A stretch of DNA of 64,000 nucleotides from Ornithinimicrobium faecis (lineage in GTDB: Bacteria > Actinomycetota > Actinomycetes > Actinomycetales > Dermatophilaceae). Location: contig NZ_CP099489.1 in the NCBI RefSeq assembly GCF_023923225.1, positions 1 to 64,000 on the forward strand. Direction: 5' to 3'. Below are positions 9,116 through 18,728 of this stretch, piece after piece. Each line of letters starts with the position of its first letter. Position 1 is the first letter of the stretch. The notes beneath the pieces are model-generated. The model was given only the letters and a program-made list of their open reading frames with translations. It ran no database searches and was not told the origin of the DNA. A program made the position numbers and the translations under genes.

Positions 9116-11788
9116 GTGACTGACATCACCCCCCCGGAGACCGACCGCATCGAGGAGATCGACCTCAACGCGGAGATGCAGCGCAGCTACATCGAATACG
9201 CGATGAGTGTGATCGTGTCCCGTGCGCTGCCCGACGTGCGGGACGGGCTCAAGCCCGTCCACCGTCGCGTGCTCTACGCGATGTACGACGGCGGTTACCG
9301 CCCCGACCGCGGCTTCAACAAGTGTGCGCGCGTCGTCGGTGACGTGATGGGTCACTATCACCCGCACGGTGACAGTGCGATCTATGACGCCCTGGTGCGG
9401 CTGGTGCAGGACTGGACCCTGCGTTATCCGCTGGTCCACGGGCAGGGCAACTTCGGCACGCCCGGTGATGACCCGGCCGCCGCCGCTCGTTACACCGAGT
9501 GCAAGATGGCGCCGCTGGCCATGGAGATGGTCCGGGACATCAATGAGGACACCGTCGACTTTGGCGACAACTATGACGGCAAGACCCAGGAGCCGGCTGT
9601 CCTCCCGGCCCGCTTCCCAAACCTGCTGGTCAACGGCTCGGCCGGCATCGCGGTCGGCATGGCCACCCAGATCCCACCGCACAACCTCGGCGAGGTTGCC
9701 GACGGCGTGCAGTGGCTGCTGGACAACCCCGAGGCCTCCCGTGAGGAGCTGCTCGAGGCGCTGATCCAGCGCATCCCGGGCCCCGACTTCCCCACCGGCG
9801 CCCAGATCATGGGCCGCAAGGGCATCGAGGACGCCTATCGCACCGGCCGTGGCTCGATCATCATGCGGGCCAACGTTGAGGTCGAGGAGATCCAGGGTCG
9901 CACCTGCCTGGTCGTGCGCGACCTGCCCTATCAGGTCAACCCCGACACCCTGGCCAAGAAGATCGCCGAGCTGGTCAACGACGCCAAGCTCAAGGGCATC
10001 GCCGACATGCGCGATGAGACCTCCGGGCGCACCGGTCAGCGCCTGGTCATCGTGCTCAAGCGCGACGCCGTGGCCAAGGTCGTGCTCAACAACCTCTACA
10101 AGCACACCCAGCTGCAGCAGAACTTTGGCGCCAACATGCTGGCGATCGTCGACGGCGTGCCGCGCACGCTGCCGCTCAGCGCCTTCATCCGGCACTGGGT
10201 CGAGCACCAGATCGAGGTCATCGTCCGGCGCACGAAGTTCCGGCTCAAGCGCGCCGAGGAGCAGATCCACATCCTGCGCGGCTATCTCAAGGCGCTGGAC
10301 GCCCTTGATGAGGTCATCGCGCTGATCCGGCGCAGCGCCACCGTCGAGGACGCCCGCGACGGGCTGATCGACCTGCTGCAGATTGACGAGATCCAGGCCC
10401 GCGCCATCCTCGAGATGCAGCTGCGCCGCCTGGCGGCCATGGAGCGTCAGAAGATCATTGACGAGCACGACAAGCTCGAGGCGATGATCCTGGACTACGA
10501 GGACATCCTGGCCAAGCCGGAGCGGCAGCGGCAGATCATCAGCGATGACCTCGCCGAGATCGTCGAGAAGTATGGCGACGAGCGCCGCACCCAGATCGTG
10601 GCCTTCGACGGTGACATGTCCATGGAGGACCTGATCCCACAGGACGATGTGGTGGTCACCATCACCCGAGGTGGCTATGCCAAGCGCACCAAGGTCACCG
10701 AGTATCGCCCCCAGAACCGCGGCGGCAAGGGCCGTCGCGGTGCGGCGCTGCGGGCCGACGACGTGGTCTCGCACTTCTTCACGACCAACACGCACCACTG
10801 GTTGCTGTTCTTCACGAACCTGGGCCGGGTCTACCGGGCCAAGGCCTACGAGATTCCCGAGGGCGGGCCGACCGGCAAGGGTCAGCACGTCGCCAACCTG
10901 ATGGCCTTCCAGCCGGGCGAGGAGATCGCGCAGGTGCTGGCGCTGGAGAACTACGAGGCGGCTGACTATCTGGTGCTGGCCACCCGCAACGGCCTGGTCA
11001 AGAAGACCCGCCTGACCGACTACGACTCCCCCCGCTCCGGCGGTCTGATCGCGGTGAACCTGCGCGAGGGTGACGAGCTGGTCGGTGCGGGGCTGGCCGG
11101 TCCGGAGGACGACATCCTGCTGGTCTCCGTCAAGGGGCAGTCGGTCCGGTTCACCGCCACCGACGAGGCGCTGCGCCCGATGGGACGGGCCACCTCTGGT
11201 GTCACCGGCATGAAGTTCCGGGGCGAGGACCGCCTGTTGTCGATGCGGGTCGTCCCGCACGGCAGCGAGCCGTTCGTCTTCGTGGTCTTCGAGAGCGGCA
11301 TGGCCAAGCGCACTGCGATCTCGGCCTATCGCGTGCAGGGCCGTGGTGGCCTGGGCATCAAGGTGGCCAAGGCGACCGAGAAGGGCGGCGACCTGGTCGG
11401 TGCCCTCACGGTCGAGGAGGGCAACGAGGTGCTCGTGGTCATGGAGCGCGGCAACGTGGTGCGCTCCTCCATTGACCAGGTGCGGGTGACCGGTCGGGAC
11501 ACGGCCGGCGTGAAGTTTGCGACCCCGGGCAAGGGCGACTCCATCGTGGCCGTCGCGGTCAACGCCGAGTCCGAGCTGTCCGACGAGATCGAGTCCATCG
11601 AGGGGGAGCCGGTTGAGGGAGGACCGACACCAGATAGTGCCCCGGCCGCCTCCGATGCGGTGAGCACCCCCGACGATGTACTACCGTCTGTTGAGTCGGC
11701 GGACGTCGACGAGGCATCGGACGCGCCGGAGGTGACTCCGGACGACGGTGCCGCGGACGCCGATGAGCCGGATAACGGAGGCGAGTAG
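9116..11788 (+). CDS. gyrA: DNA gyrase subunit A
   Basis: GyrA is the DNA breakage-reunion subunit of gyrase. The 890-aa product shows the catalytic tyrosine region AARYTECKM near residue 126. The quinolone-pocket stretch [10 protein letters not shown] keeps the usual susceptible Ser and Asp. The C-terminal beta-pinwheel carries a GyrA-box-like [10 protein letters not shown]. An acidic tail of about 80 residues rich in Asp, Glu, Pro and Ser follows. The start is GTG at 9116 after GAGAAGGA. The stop TAG shares a base with the next gene's start. Confidence 0.98.
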   Translation: MTDITPPETDRIEEIDLNAEMQRSYIEYAMSVIVSRALPDVRDGLKPVHRRVLYAMYDGGYRPDRGFNKCARVVGDVMGHYHPHGDSAIYDALVRLVQDWTLRYPLVHGQGNFGTPGDDPAAAARYTECKMAPLAMEMVRDINEDTVDFGDNYDGKTQEPAVLPARFPNLLVNGSAGIAVGMATQIPPHNLGEVADGVQWLLDNPEASREELLEALIQRIPGPDFPTGAQIMGRKGIEDAYRTGRGSIIMRANVEVEEIQGRTCLVVRDLPYQVNPDTLAKKIAELVNDAKLKGIADMRDETSGRTGQRLVIVLKRDAVAKVVLNNLYKHTQLQQNFGANMLAIVDGVPRTLPLSAFIRHWVEHQIEVIVRRTKFRLKRAEEQIHILRGYLKALDALDEVIALIRRSATVEDARDGLIDLLQIDEIQARAILEMQLRRLAAMERQKIIDEHDKLEAMILDYEDILAKPERQRQIISDDLAEIVEKYGDERRTQIVAFDGDMSMEDLIPQDDVVVTITRGGYAKRTKVTEYRPQNRGGKGRRGAALRADDVVSHFFTTNTHHWLLFFTNLGRVYRAKAYEIPEGGPTGKGQHVANLMAFQPGEEIAQVLALENYEAADYLVLATRNGLVKKTRLTDYDSPRSGGLIAVNLREGDELVGAGLAGPEDDILLVSVKGQSVRFTATDEALRPMGRATSGVTGMKFRGEDRLLSMRVVPHGSEPFVFVVFESGMAKRTAISAYRVQGRGGLGIKVAKATEKGGDLVGALTVEEGNEVLVVMERGNVVRSSIDQVRVTGRDTAGVKFATPGKGDSIVAVAVNAESELSDEIESIEGEPVEGGPTPDSAPAASDAVSTPDDVLPSVESADVDEASDAPEVTPDDGAADADEPDNGGE

Positions 11789-12411
11789 TGAGCACGACGG
11801 GACAGGGCACCTCCACCGGTGGCTCCGGGTCTGCGGCGCGCCGTTCCGGCGATGACGACACCCAGAAGATCCGCCGCCCAGGCACGCAGACCGGTCAGGG
11901 CAGCGGCATGCGGGACGGCGCGATGGCGCGCACCGCACCACGCCGTGACCTGGGTGCCGCGGCCGCCCGCGCCCGAGGCACCGGCGCACAGAGCGCACGC
12001 CCTGGTGGCAGTGCGGGCGCGCGTCCGCAGCGGCGCACCGGCCCGCGTCGGGTCCGGCTGACCCTGCAGCGGGTGGACCCGTGGTCGGTCATGAAGATCT
12101 CGTTCCTGGTGTCCGTCGCCCTCGGGGTCGCCACCGTCATCATGGTTGCCGTGCTGTGGACCGTGCTCAACGGCATGAATGTCTTCTCCACGGTCAACGA
12201 GCTCATCGTGGAGATCACCACCGGCGAGACCTCGGCGAGCGCCTTCAACCTGATGGACTACATCGGCTTCGGTCGCGTGGTGTCGCTCTCGGTGGTCATC
12301 GGTGTGATCAACGTGATCCTGCTGACGGCCCTGGCGACCCTGACGGCCTTCCTCTACAACGTCTGCACCGCCCTGGTCGGCGGCGCACAGCTCACCCTCT
12401 CCGACGAGTGA
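11788..12411 (+). CDS. DUF3566 membrane protein
   Basis: The 207-aa product has a basic, disordered N-terminal half (residues 1-95, rich in Arg, Gly, Ala, Thr) and a C-terminal DUF3566 domain. Two transmembrane helices are visible, at about residues 108-130 and 170-192, separated by an amphipathic loop. The gene starts with GTG, overlapping the gyrA stop by one base, so it should be translated with gyrA. DUF3566 genes next to gyrA are a hallmark of actinobacteria; the function is unknown. Confidence 0.85.
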   Translation: MSTTGQGTSTGGSGSAARRSGDDDTQKIRRPGTQTGQGSGMRDGAMARTAPRRDLGAAAARARGTGAQSARPGGSAGARPQRRTGPRRVRLTLQRVDPWSVMKISFLVSVALGVATVIMVAVLWTVLNGMNVFSTVNELIVEITTGETSASAFNLMDYIGFGRVVSLSVVIGVINVILLTALATLTAFLYNVCTALVGGAQLTLSDE

Positions 12412-12455
12412 GCTGACCGGGCCGCGCGCGCCCGAGAGCCCACTCATCATCCTCG

Positions 12456-12487
12456 CATCGCCCGTCCCCGACAAGGGGCGGGCGATG
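12456..12487 (+). terminator. Stem-loop terminator after the gyrase operon
   Basis: CATCGCCCG-T-CCCC pairs with GGGG-CGGGCGATG around a short GACAA-type loop, giving a 13-bp GC-rich stem with one bulged base. It lies 45 bases after the DUF3566 stop. There is no strong T-run, only TAGTTCT further on. Confidence 0.65.
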
Positions 12488-12567
12488 AGTAGTTCTACGT
12501 ATATCCGCTGCTCCCCTGGGTCCCTACATTTCGAGTGTCCCGTGAATCACTCGACCCAAGGAGCGTC

Positions 12568-13800
12568 ATGCCATCCGTGACTATGCGTGTGCTCGGCGGC
12601 GTTGCCGCCGCCTGTCTGGCCACCACGGCCTTCACCTCGACCGCAGCAGCCGACAACTATCAACCCGACCGGCACCGCCCCATCGAGGGCACCGTCGTGG
12701 CGACCGGCCTCAACAGCCCGCGGCACCTCACGGCTGCTCCCAACGGCGACCTCTATGTCGCCGAGGCCGGGACCGGCGGAGACGACTGCCTCGTCATGGG
12801 CGAGGAGGGCCCCGTCCTGGATGAGGGTGTCCCGATCCCCTGTGGCAGTTGGGATCCCGAGGAGCACCCCGACTGGGGCGAGATCCGCCTCGGTGACACC
12901 GGATCCATCACCAAGATCACTCGCAAGGGTCACCAGAGCCGGGTGGTGACCGGCCTGCCGGCCGTCGACCTCGGTGGTGGTGAGGCCACCGGCCCCAGCG
13001 ACGTCGCGGTCCGGGGCAACAAGCTCATGGTCACGGTCGGCCTGGGCGCGGACCCGGCGGTCCGCGACCTTGCCGCTGACCTGTTCGATGAAGAGCTCTA
13101 TGAGGACCTGGCGACCGTGCAGCAGGTGAAGCTGAGCGGTAAGAAGACCTCCGCGCGGACGGTGGCCGACCTCGGCCAGTTCGAGGCGGACAACAACCCG
13201 CACCCGGCGATGGTCGACACCAACCCCAACGCGATCGTCTCCGACGGCAGCGGCTGGATCATCACCGATGCGGGCGGCAACTCCGTGCTGCGGATGGACC
13301 ACAAGGGTCGGCTGAGCACCCTCGCGGTGCCCCCGGGCGGGGAGGCCGAGGCGCCACCGTTCCTCGAGCTGCCCCCGGGCACGATGATCCCGTTCGAGCC
13401 GGTGCCCACGGCCGCCGAGCGGGGCCGCGACGGCTCCGTCTACATCAGCGTGCTCACCGGCTTCCCGTTCCCGGTCGGCGGCTCGACCATCTGGAAGGTC
13501 TCCCCGTCCGGCAAGGTCACCTCCTGGGCGACCGGGCTGACCAACGTCACGGACCTCACCTTCGGACCCGACGGCAGCCTGTATGCCGTGCAGTTGGCCA
13601 ACAATGGGCTGCTGTCCGAGGACCTGACCGGGTCGTTGCTCAAGATCCGCAAGGGCAAGAGCACCCACCAGGTCATCGCCGACGGTCTGTTTGCGCCCTA
13701 TGGCGTGACGATGCACAAGAGCAACGCCTATGTCACGACCGGCACCGTGGTGCCCGGCGGCGGAGAGGTGGTCCGGTTTGATCTGCGGCGCTGCCGCTGA
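12568..13800 (+). CDS. ScyD/ScyE-family secreted protein
   Basis: The 410-aa product begins with a Sec signal peptide (about residues 1-29, hydrophobic core VLGGVAAACLATTAF, then TSTAAA). An NHL/beta-propeller-like body follows, with repeats such as GLNSPRHLTAAPNGDLYVAEAG and LTFGPDGSLYAVQL. This matches the ScyD/ScyE family, named from cyanobacterial scytonemin clusters but widespread in actinobacteria with unknown role. ATG at 12568 is chosen because AAGGAG lies just upstream; an in-frame GTG at 12535 is possible. It converges with the ABC exporter. Confidence 0.8.
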   Translation: MPSVTMRVLGGVAAACLATTAFTSTAAADNYQPDRHRPIEGTVVATGLNSPRHLTAAPNGDLYVAEAGTGGDDCLVMGEEGPVLDEGVPIPCGSWDPEEHPDWGEIRLGDTGSITKITRKGHQSRVVTGLPAVDLGGGEATGPSDVAVRGNKLMVTVGLGADPAVRDLAADLFDEELYEDLATVQQVKLSGKKTSARTVADLGQFEADNNPHPAMVDTNPNAIVSDGSGWIITDAGGNSVLRMDHKGRLSTLAVPPGGEAEAPPFLELPPGTMIPFEPVPTAAERGRDGSVYISVLTGFPFPVGGSTIWKVSPSGKVTSWATGLTNVTDLTFGPDGSLYAVQLANNGLLSEDLTGSLLKIRKGKSTHQVIADGLFAPYGVTMHKSNAYVTTGTVVPGGGEVVRFDLRRCR

Positions 13801-13806
13801 CGGCGG

Positions 13807-14646
13807 TCAGTAACCCCGGGTCAGCACTCTCTCCCGCGCGGAGGCGAGGGCTGACCCGGACTGGCGCCTCGACATACGGCGCAGTGCGATGGGAGCCAGG
13901 ACCAGGCCGATCACGACCCACACCCCGAGCACCCCGAAGGTCTCCCAGGTGCGCCACGACTCCCCGATCTCCAGGGCGACAGCCTCGTCCGGGAGGATGG
14001 CGGACCGGAACCCCAGGCCCAGCCAGTAGACCGGGAAGACCTGCACGACCCACTGCAGCCACTCCGGCATCGCCGTCACCGGATAGAACAGGCCGGAGAC
14101 TGCGCACAGGCCATAGATGGCCATCGTCGTGAACAGCAGCGCCATCGGGCCCTTGAAGATCGAGCCCAGCACCGCCCCGAGCGGCAGCATTGCGGCGATC
14201 GTCAGCACGGACAGCAGCAGGAGCCGCAACCACCCCCAGGCCGTGTCGGGGGTGACGCCCTCGACGAGGAAACTGGCGCCAATCAGGATGACGGCCATCG
14301 GCAGCAGCGTGGTGGTCATGCTGACGAAGAACTTGGCGATCAGGTGGCCCGTCATGGCATGTGGCACGGTCTTGGCCCGCAGCAGGGTGCCGTCGTCGCG
14401 CTCGGTGGTGATCTCGCCCGAGACGCCGAGCACGCCGCCGCTGATGATGCCGAAGGCGAGGTAGGCCGGGACCAGGAACTGACCCAGCGACAGGGCGGTC
14501 TCCATCAGCTGGGAGTCGCGGAGCCAGAACAGGACGGCCAGCATGACCGCCGGGCCGAGCAGGACAAAGAGCACCATCGGCGACATGATCTGCAGCCGGA
14601 GCTCGATCTTGGCGCGGCGCAGGGCAGCCCGCAGGACGGTCGGCAT
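13807..14646 (-). CDS. ABC-2 type transporter permease
   Basis: The 279-aa membrane protein has six predicted helices, for example MSPMVLFVLLGPAVMLAVLF near residue 18 and a last one before the C-terminal RRMSRRQ. It has the layout of drug/antibiotic exporter permeases. The start at 14646 is fixed by a strong AAGGAGG site and lies one base after the stop of the ATPase gene, so the two form one operon. The substrate is unknown. Confidence 0.88.
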   Translation of the reverse strand: MPTVLRAALRRAKIELRLQIMSPMVLFVLLGPAVMLAVLFWLRDSQLMETALSLGQFLVPAYLAFGIISGGVLGVSGEITTERDDGTLLRAKTVPHAMTGHLIAKFFVSMTTTLLPMAVILIGASFLVEGVTPDTAWGWLRLLLLSVLTIAAMLPLGAVLGSIFKGPMALLFTTMAIYGLCAVSGLFYPVTAMPEWLQWVVQVFPVYWLGLGFRSAILPDEAVALEIGESWRTWETFGVLGVWVVIGLVLAPIALRRMSRRQSGSALASARERVLTRGY

Positions 14647-14647
14647 C

Positions 14648-15631
14648 TCAGACCTCCTTGTCGACGGGCTCGACGCCGGTGTCGGCCTGGTCATCGGTCG
14701 GCTCATCGGTCGGCTCGTCGGGCAGTATGCCGAAGCTCGCCGCCTGCGTCTCGGCGCCGGTCTCGACCTGGTGGACCAGGGCGAGGTAGGCCTCCTCGAG
14801 GGAGGCGCGGCGCACCTCCAACTCGGTGATCTCCCCCGGGCGGGCGAGCACGTCGCGCAGGAGGGCGACCGGATCGTCGGTGGACTCGTTGTGCAGCTGG
14901 CCGTCCCGCCGATAGCGCACCGATGCCGTGGCTGACATGCGGTGTCGCAGGTCGTCGGGGCTGCCATCGGCCACGATCGTGCCGCCCGCGAGCACGAGGA
15001 TGCGGCCTGCGAGGAGCTCGGCCTCGGTGAGGTCGTGGGTGGTGAGCAGGATCGTGGTGTCCAGATCGGACAGGCCGCGGATGAGCTCGTGGAAGTCGTG
15101 GCGCGCCTGGGGGTCGAAACCCGCGGTCGGCTCGTCGAGGAAGAGCACCTCAGGGCGGCCGACCAGGCCGATCGCGACATCGAGCCGGCGGCGCTCACCA
15201 CCGGAGAGTCGGTCGAGCCGGCGCTGCTTCTTGGCGCCGAGGCCGACCCGCTCCAGCAGGTCGCCGGTGGGCCACGGGCGCTGCACCTCGGGCGTCGCAT
15301 AGTCGGTGTAATACAGGGACAGGTAGTCCAGGAACTCCTCGACCCGCCACTTGCCGTGATCGCGCCAGGACTGCAGCACCACGCCGACGCGGGCACGCCA
15401 CGCCTCACTGGCCGTGTGCGGTGTCTCCCCCAGGACGCTGACCTCCCCGCCGGATGGCACGCGGAAGCCCTCGAGGATCTCGATCGTGGTGGTCTTGCCG
15501 GCGCCGTTGGGCCCTAACAGGGCCACCACCTCACCCCGGCCGATGCTCAGGGTGACGTCATCGAGGACGCGCGTGGCGGCATACTGCATCCGGAGGTTGG
15601 TGGTCGAGATGGTGGCGCTCGTCCCAGTCAT
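14648..15631 (-). CDS. ABC transporter ATP-binding protein (DrrA/CcmA-like)
   Basis: The ATPase of a two-gene exporter. It has Walker A GPNGAGKTTT near residue 40, signature LSGGERRRLDVA, Walker B VLFLDEPTAGFD and the switch His in TTHDL. The 327-aa length includes the C-terminal extension common in drug-exporter ATPases, ending in an acidic tail. It starts with ATG at 15631 and is followed immediately by the permease. Neighbours give no substrate clue. Confidence 0.92.
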   Translation of the reverse strand: MTGTSATISTTNLRMQYAATRVLDDVTLSIGRGEVVALLGPNGAGKTTTIEILEGFRVPSGGEVSVLGETPHTASEAWRARVGVVLQSWRDHGKWRVEEFLDYLSLYYTDYATPEVQRPWPTGDLLERVGLGAKKQRRLDRLSGGERRRLDVAIGLVGRPEVLFLDEPTAGFDPQARHDFHELIRGLSDLDTTILLTTHDLTEAELLAGRILVLAGGTIVADGSPDDLRHRMSATASVRYRRDGQLHNESTDDPVALLRDVLARPGEITELEVRRASLEEAYLALVHQVETGAETQAASFGILPDEPTDEPTDDQADTGVEPVDKEV

Positions 15632-15710
15632 CAGGCTCCCTGCGATCGCTGTGGCCGGTGGTCCAAACCTAGTTCACTGCGAGGTGGCCACCGAAGGGAT
15701 ATCCGCCGCT

Positions 15711-15740
15711 TTGGAGCAAGGGGTCGAGATGGGGTAATCT
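15711..15740 (+). promoter_or_regulatory. Candidate promoter of tRNA-Ile
   Basis: TTGGAG (15711-15716) and TAATCT (15735-15740) are separated by 18 bases and lie 36 bases before the tRNA. It is a reasonable sigma-A-type match. Confidence 0.5.
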
Positions 15741-15776
15741 CGTGCGGCGCGTGTCCGTCGGATCACGCACACCCCC

Positions 15777-15850
15777 GGGCCTATAGCTCAGACGGTTAGA
15801 GCGCTTCCCTGATAAGGAAGAGGTCACAGGTTCAAGTCCTGTTAGGCCCA
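15777..15850 (+). tRNA. tRNA-Ile (GAT anticodon)
   Basis: A full cloverleaf can be folded. The acceptor GGGCCTA pairs with TAGGCCC, the anticodon arm CTTCC-CTGATAA-GGAAG carries GAT, and the T arm has GGTTCAAGTCC. The discriminator is A at 15850, and an encoded CCA follows at 15851-15853. A strong terminator begins four bases later. Confidence 0.97.
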
Positions 15851-15856
15851 CCACCC

Positions 15857-15893
15857 AACCGCAGACTCGCTCAGAGTCTGCGGTTTTGTGTTT
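15857..15893 (+). terminator. Rho-independent terminator of tRNA-Ile
   Basis: AACCGCAGACTC and GAGTCTGCGGTT form a perfect 12-bp stem around GCTCA, followed by TTGTGTTT. This is the clearest intrinsic terminator in the core region. Confidence 0.88.
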
Positions 15894-15904
15894 CACGTGG
15901 AACC
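15889..15904. promoter_or_regulatory. parS site (ParB binding)
   Basis: TGTTTCACGTGGAACC matches the reverse complement of the bacterial parS consensus TGTTNCACGTGAAACA at 15 of 16 positions (N = C), including the full 14-base core GTTTCACGTGGAAC. Origin-proximal parS sites seed the ParABS segregation complex. It overlaps the T-run of the tRNA-Ile terminator, about 14 kb from oriC. No second site was noticed in the window. Confidence 0.75.
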
Positions 15905-16034
15905 CGATCGAGCCAACGAAGCGCGGACGTGGCGGAGCCGCCGCCGAGGCCCTGGTGTGCAGGGCTCGACGGCGGCTCGTCAGCGACTGTGTTGCTCACC
16001 CGCTCTGACGGGCGGCTTCGTCAGTGGTTGACGG

Positions 16035-16298
16035 TCACCACCAGCCGGTGCTGTAGCGCCAGACGGACTGCACCCCGCCGCCCCCGGCGTGGCAGCCCTC
16101 GATCAGGTCGTAGCCCGAGAAGTACATGTAGGGCATGTCGACCCAGCACTCGCCCATCGAGCCGTAGGTCACGGTGACATTGGTCGACTTCTTTGCCGTC
16201 GGCACGGCGTCTCCACCGGCGGCGTTGGCCGCGGTCCCCGACACCGCGGCGACCCCCACGAGACCTGCCACTGCCAGGCTGCGTATGACGTTCTTCAT
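16035..16298 (-). CDS. Small secreted protein of unknown function
   Basis: The 87-aa product starts MKNVIRSLAVAGLVGVAAVS with a clear signal peptide cleaved near ANAAGG. The mature part is about 58 aa with two Cys (GECWVDM and EGCHAGGGG), probably a disulfide, and an aromatic C-terminus. An AAGGGGAG site precedes the ATG at 16298. No family is recognised. It is divergent from the large cell-wall-binding gene. Confidence 0.7.
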   Translation of the reverse strand: MKNVIRSLAVAGLVGVAAVSGTAANAAGGDAVPTAKKSTNVTVTYGSMGECWVDMPYMYFSGYDLIEGCHAGGGGVQSVWRYSTGWW

Positions 16299-16515
16299 GA
16301 TTCTCCCCTTCGTTGTGGTTGCACCTGCAGCTGTCAGCGCTGCAGGTCGGGGAAGTGACGGCACCGTCGGTGGGTGTGGTTCCAGGCTTTGACAAAACAT
16401 GACGATCCCTGAATGTGCTGTTGGTGTGCGCGTGCTCAGTTGCCCGGACCGCGGACGCCAGCAACTGGCTATAGTCGGGGCGGCAAGGCAGCTGGCGCAT
16501 CAGGAGGTTGAGCAC

Positions 16516-18429
16516 GTGGGGTTCGGTGCATGGGGCAGGCGGGTCCTCGCTGGTGTGGCCGGGCTGGCCCTGGTGGTGGCGTTGCCGACCGCCGCTCCGG
16601 CCGCTGGCTACGACCCGGATCCGGGGCAGGGGGCCGAGGCGCTCACGGACGGCAGTTGGTATCTCCCGGCCCACGACGTCTCGTCGGCGCTGACCAAGGA
16701 TGGGCCGCTGATCCCGGAGACCGCGGAGCAAGCCCGCAACGACCGCCCGGAGTACTACCACGACACCAAACAGGGCAGTGAGGACTGGGGACGCTGCCAC
16801 GGCGCGAGGGAGCGGACCGAGCCGATCGGCTGCGTCTATGGCGACCCCGATGGTGAGTTCGACCTGTGGCTGGTGGGCTCCAGCAAGACGGGGCAGTGGG
16901 CCGACCCGCTGGTGGAGGTCGCCGAGCGGGAGGGCTGGCGCGTCACGATCCACACCAAGAGCTCCTGCGCCTTCCTGCCGGGCCTGGAGGTCCTGGATTA
17001 TCCGCAGTGCGACACCTTCAATGACGCGGTCCTTGACCTGGTCGACGAGCGCGATCCGGACCTGGTCGCGTTCGCGCCCACGTATAACGAGCCGGCCAGT
17101 CCCACGACCCCGGCTGAGCAGGATCAGGTCATCGCTGACCTGCTCGCGGCGGGGGCCGGTCACGTCGCGGTGCTGTGGGAGAGTCCGGGCATCGTGGTGG
17201 GGACCTCGGCCGTGGACTGCCTCGATGACCTTCCGGCCAACTATCAGGAGTGCAGCTATCAGCATGAGCCGGGCGGCATCCAGGTCCTCAACGAGGCGGC
17301 ACAGGCACGAGCCCTGCGCGACGACCAGGTCAGCTTTGTCGACTTGGAGCCATGGGTCTGTCCGGACAATGACCTCGGCGCCTGCCCAGGGGTCATTGGA
17401 GGTGTCCAGGTCACAGGCGTCGCTAGCCACATCACGACGTCCTATGCCAAGACTCTCGCCGACCCGATCGCGGCCCAGCTCTATCGCGCCGGGATCGTCG
17501 AGAACGACCCGTCAGCCCCGACCTACCGGCACGCCGGCGCAGATCGCTACGAGACCGCCGCGCGACTGGCGCTCGAAGGCAACCCGCGCGACGTCGACAC
17601 GGTCTATCTCGCGACTGGTGTCGATGCACCAGACGCTCTCGCCGCAGGGTCACGTGCCGGCGAGGACCGCCTGCTGTTGACCCGTCAGGGTTCGCTTCCT
17701 GCCCCCACCCGCGACGCGCTGCGTCAACTGGCCCCCGACCGCGTCATCCTCGTCGGAGGCACGTCCGCCATCAGCGGCGCTGTCGCCGAGCAGGTGCGGG
17801 ACACCCTGCCCCGGGCGGCCATGCGTCGAGTGGCGGGGACGGACCGTTATGAGACGACGGCGAAGCTCGCCGAGTTCGAGCGTGGCGACAGCTCGCTGAC
17901 CCGGGTCTTCGTGACGTCGGGGAACGCCTGGGCCGACGCCGTCAGCGTCGGCGGGGTGGCCAGGGCCGGGGACTGGCCGCTGCTGCTGACCCAGAAGAAC
18001 CACCTCCCCAGCGCGAGCCAGGACGCGCTCGTTGCCACGCAACCCGCCGAGGTTGTCATCGTCGGCGGCGAGACGGTGGTGTCCTCGACCGTCGAGGCAC
18101 GCCTGCGCGCCGTGCTCCCAGACGCGGACGTGAGGCGGGTTGCCGGTGACAACCGCTACGAGACGTCGGCGGACCTGGCACGTGCCTATGGCGACCCGGA
18201 CGCGACCAGCGTCCTGGTCGCCACGGGGCTGGACTTCCCCGATGCACTGGCCGCCGGTCAGGGGCCAGGACACGGGCCGGGCGGACCGGTGCTGCTCACG
18301 CAGCCGGACCACCTGCCGAGGGCGGTTGTCGATGTCCTGGAGTCCAGGGAGCCGGCGACAGCCGTGGTCATGGGCGGCACGCAAGCCATCAGCTCTGGCG
18401 TGTTCGAGGCTCTCAGGGCCGTGATTTAG
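16516..18429 (+). CDS. Secreted SGNH-hydrolase-like protein with three cell-wall-binding repeats
   Basis: The 637-aa product has a signal peptide (core VLAGVAGLALVVALPTAAPA). An SGNH-like domain (about 40-330) resembles the C-terminal SGNH domain of OafA-type acyltransferases: LWLVGSSKTGQW gives the nucleophile region and GVASHITTSYA the late His region. Three CWB2 repeats follow, each with a DRYETAAKLA-type motif and a VGGTSAISGAV-type motif. CWB2 repeats anchor proteins to cell-wall polymers. The GTG at 16516 is chosen because AGGAGG lies upstream. A surface esterase or acyl-modifying role is an inference. Confidence 0.82.
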   Translation: MGFGAWGRRVLAGVAGLALVVALPTAAPAAGYDPDPGQGAEALTDGSWYLPAHDVSSALTKDGPLIPETAEQARNDRPEYYHDTKQGSEDWGRCHGARERTEPIGCVYGDPDGEFDLWLVGSSKTGQWADPLVEVAEREGWRVTIHTKSSCAFLPGLEVLDYPQCDTFNDAVLDLVDERDPDLVAFAPTYNEPASPTTPAEQDQVIADLLAAGAGHVAVLWESPGIVVGTSAVDCLDDLPANYQECSYQHEPGGIQVLNEAAQARALRDDQVSFVDLEPWVCPDNDLGACPGVIGGVQVTGVASHITTSYAKTLADPIAAQLYRAGIVENDPSAPTYRHAGADRYETAARLALEGNPRDVDTVYLATGVDAPDALAAGSRAGEDRLLLTRQGSLPAPTRDALRQLAPDRVILVGGTSAISGAVAEQVRDTLPRAAMRRVAGTDRYETTAKLAEFERGDSSLTRVFVTSGNAWADAVSVGGVARAGDWPLLLTQKNHLPSASQDALVATQPAEVVIVGGETVVSSTVEARLRAVLPDADVRRVAGDNRYETSADLARAYGDPDATSVLVATGLDFPDALAAGQGPGHGPGGPVLLTQPDHLPRAVVDVLESREPATAVVMGGTQAISSGVFEALRAVI

Positions 18430-18488
18430 GAGCAATCGGTCCCCCGCAGGTATCCTGTTCGGGCACTGATCACAACTGAGGAGTCTGC

Positions 18489-18629
18489 ATGAAGCGTCTG
18501 CTGGCCATGGTCGCCGTTGCTGCGGGAGCCCTCGCTGTGGCCAAGAAGATGCAGGACCAGCAGGCCGAGCGCGACCTGTGGGCCGAGGCGACGGACGGTG
18601 TGACCGACCAAGCGCCGAGCAGCAACTGA
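18489..18629 (+). CDS. DLW-39 family small protein
   Basis: A 46-aa protein beginning MKRLLAMVAVAAGALAVAKK and containing the family signature DLWAEATD. It has one hydrophobic N-terminal helix and a charged tail. DLW-39 proteins are conserved in actinobacteria near gyrA and tRNA-Ala, exactly this position; their function is unknown. TGAGGAG precedes the ATG. Confidence 0.88.
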   Translation: MKRLLAMVAVAAGALAVAKKMQDQQAERDLWAEATDGVTDQAPSSN

Positions 18630-18650
18630 ACACCTGAAAAAATTGAACAA

Positions 18651-18723
18651 GGGGACTTAGCTCAGCTGGTAGAGCACCGCCTTTGCAAGGCGGGGGTCAG
18701 GGGTTCGAGCCCCCTAGTCTCCA
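18651..18723 (+). tRNA. tRNA-Ala (TGC anticodon)
   Basis: The acceptor GGGGACT pairs with AGTCTCC (one G-T pair). The anticodon arm CCGCC-TTTGCAA-GGCGG carries TGC, and the T arm is GGGGTTCGAGCCCC. The discriminator is A and CCA is not encoded. It marks the left edge of the accessory region. Confidence 0.97.
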
Positions 18724-18728
18724 CCCTT

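Noticed and set aside
8960..11260. 766-aa open frame on the minus strand across gyrA
   Set aside because: It is the antisense frame of a highly conserved, GC-rich gyrA; the product is His/Asp/Leu/Val-rich without domains.
18651..18723. tRNA-Ala as attachment site with a matching direct repeat
   Set aside because: I looked for a copy of the tRNA 3' end further right and found none within the window; the island end may lie outside it.
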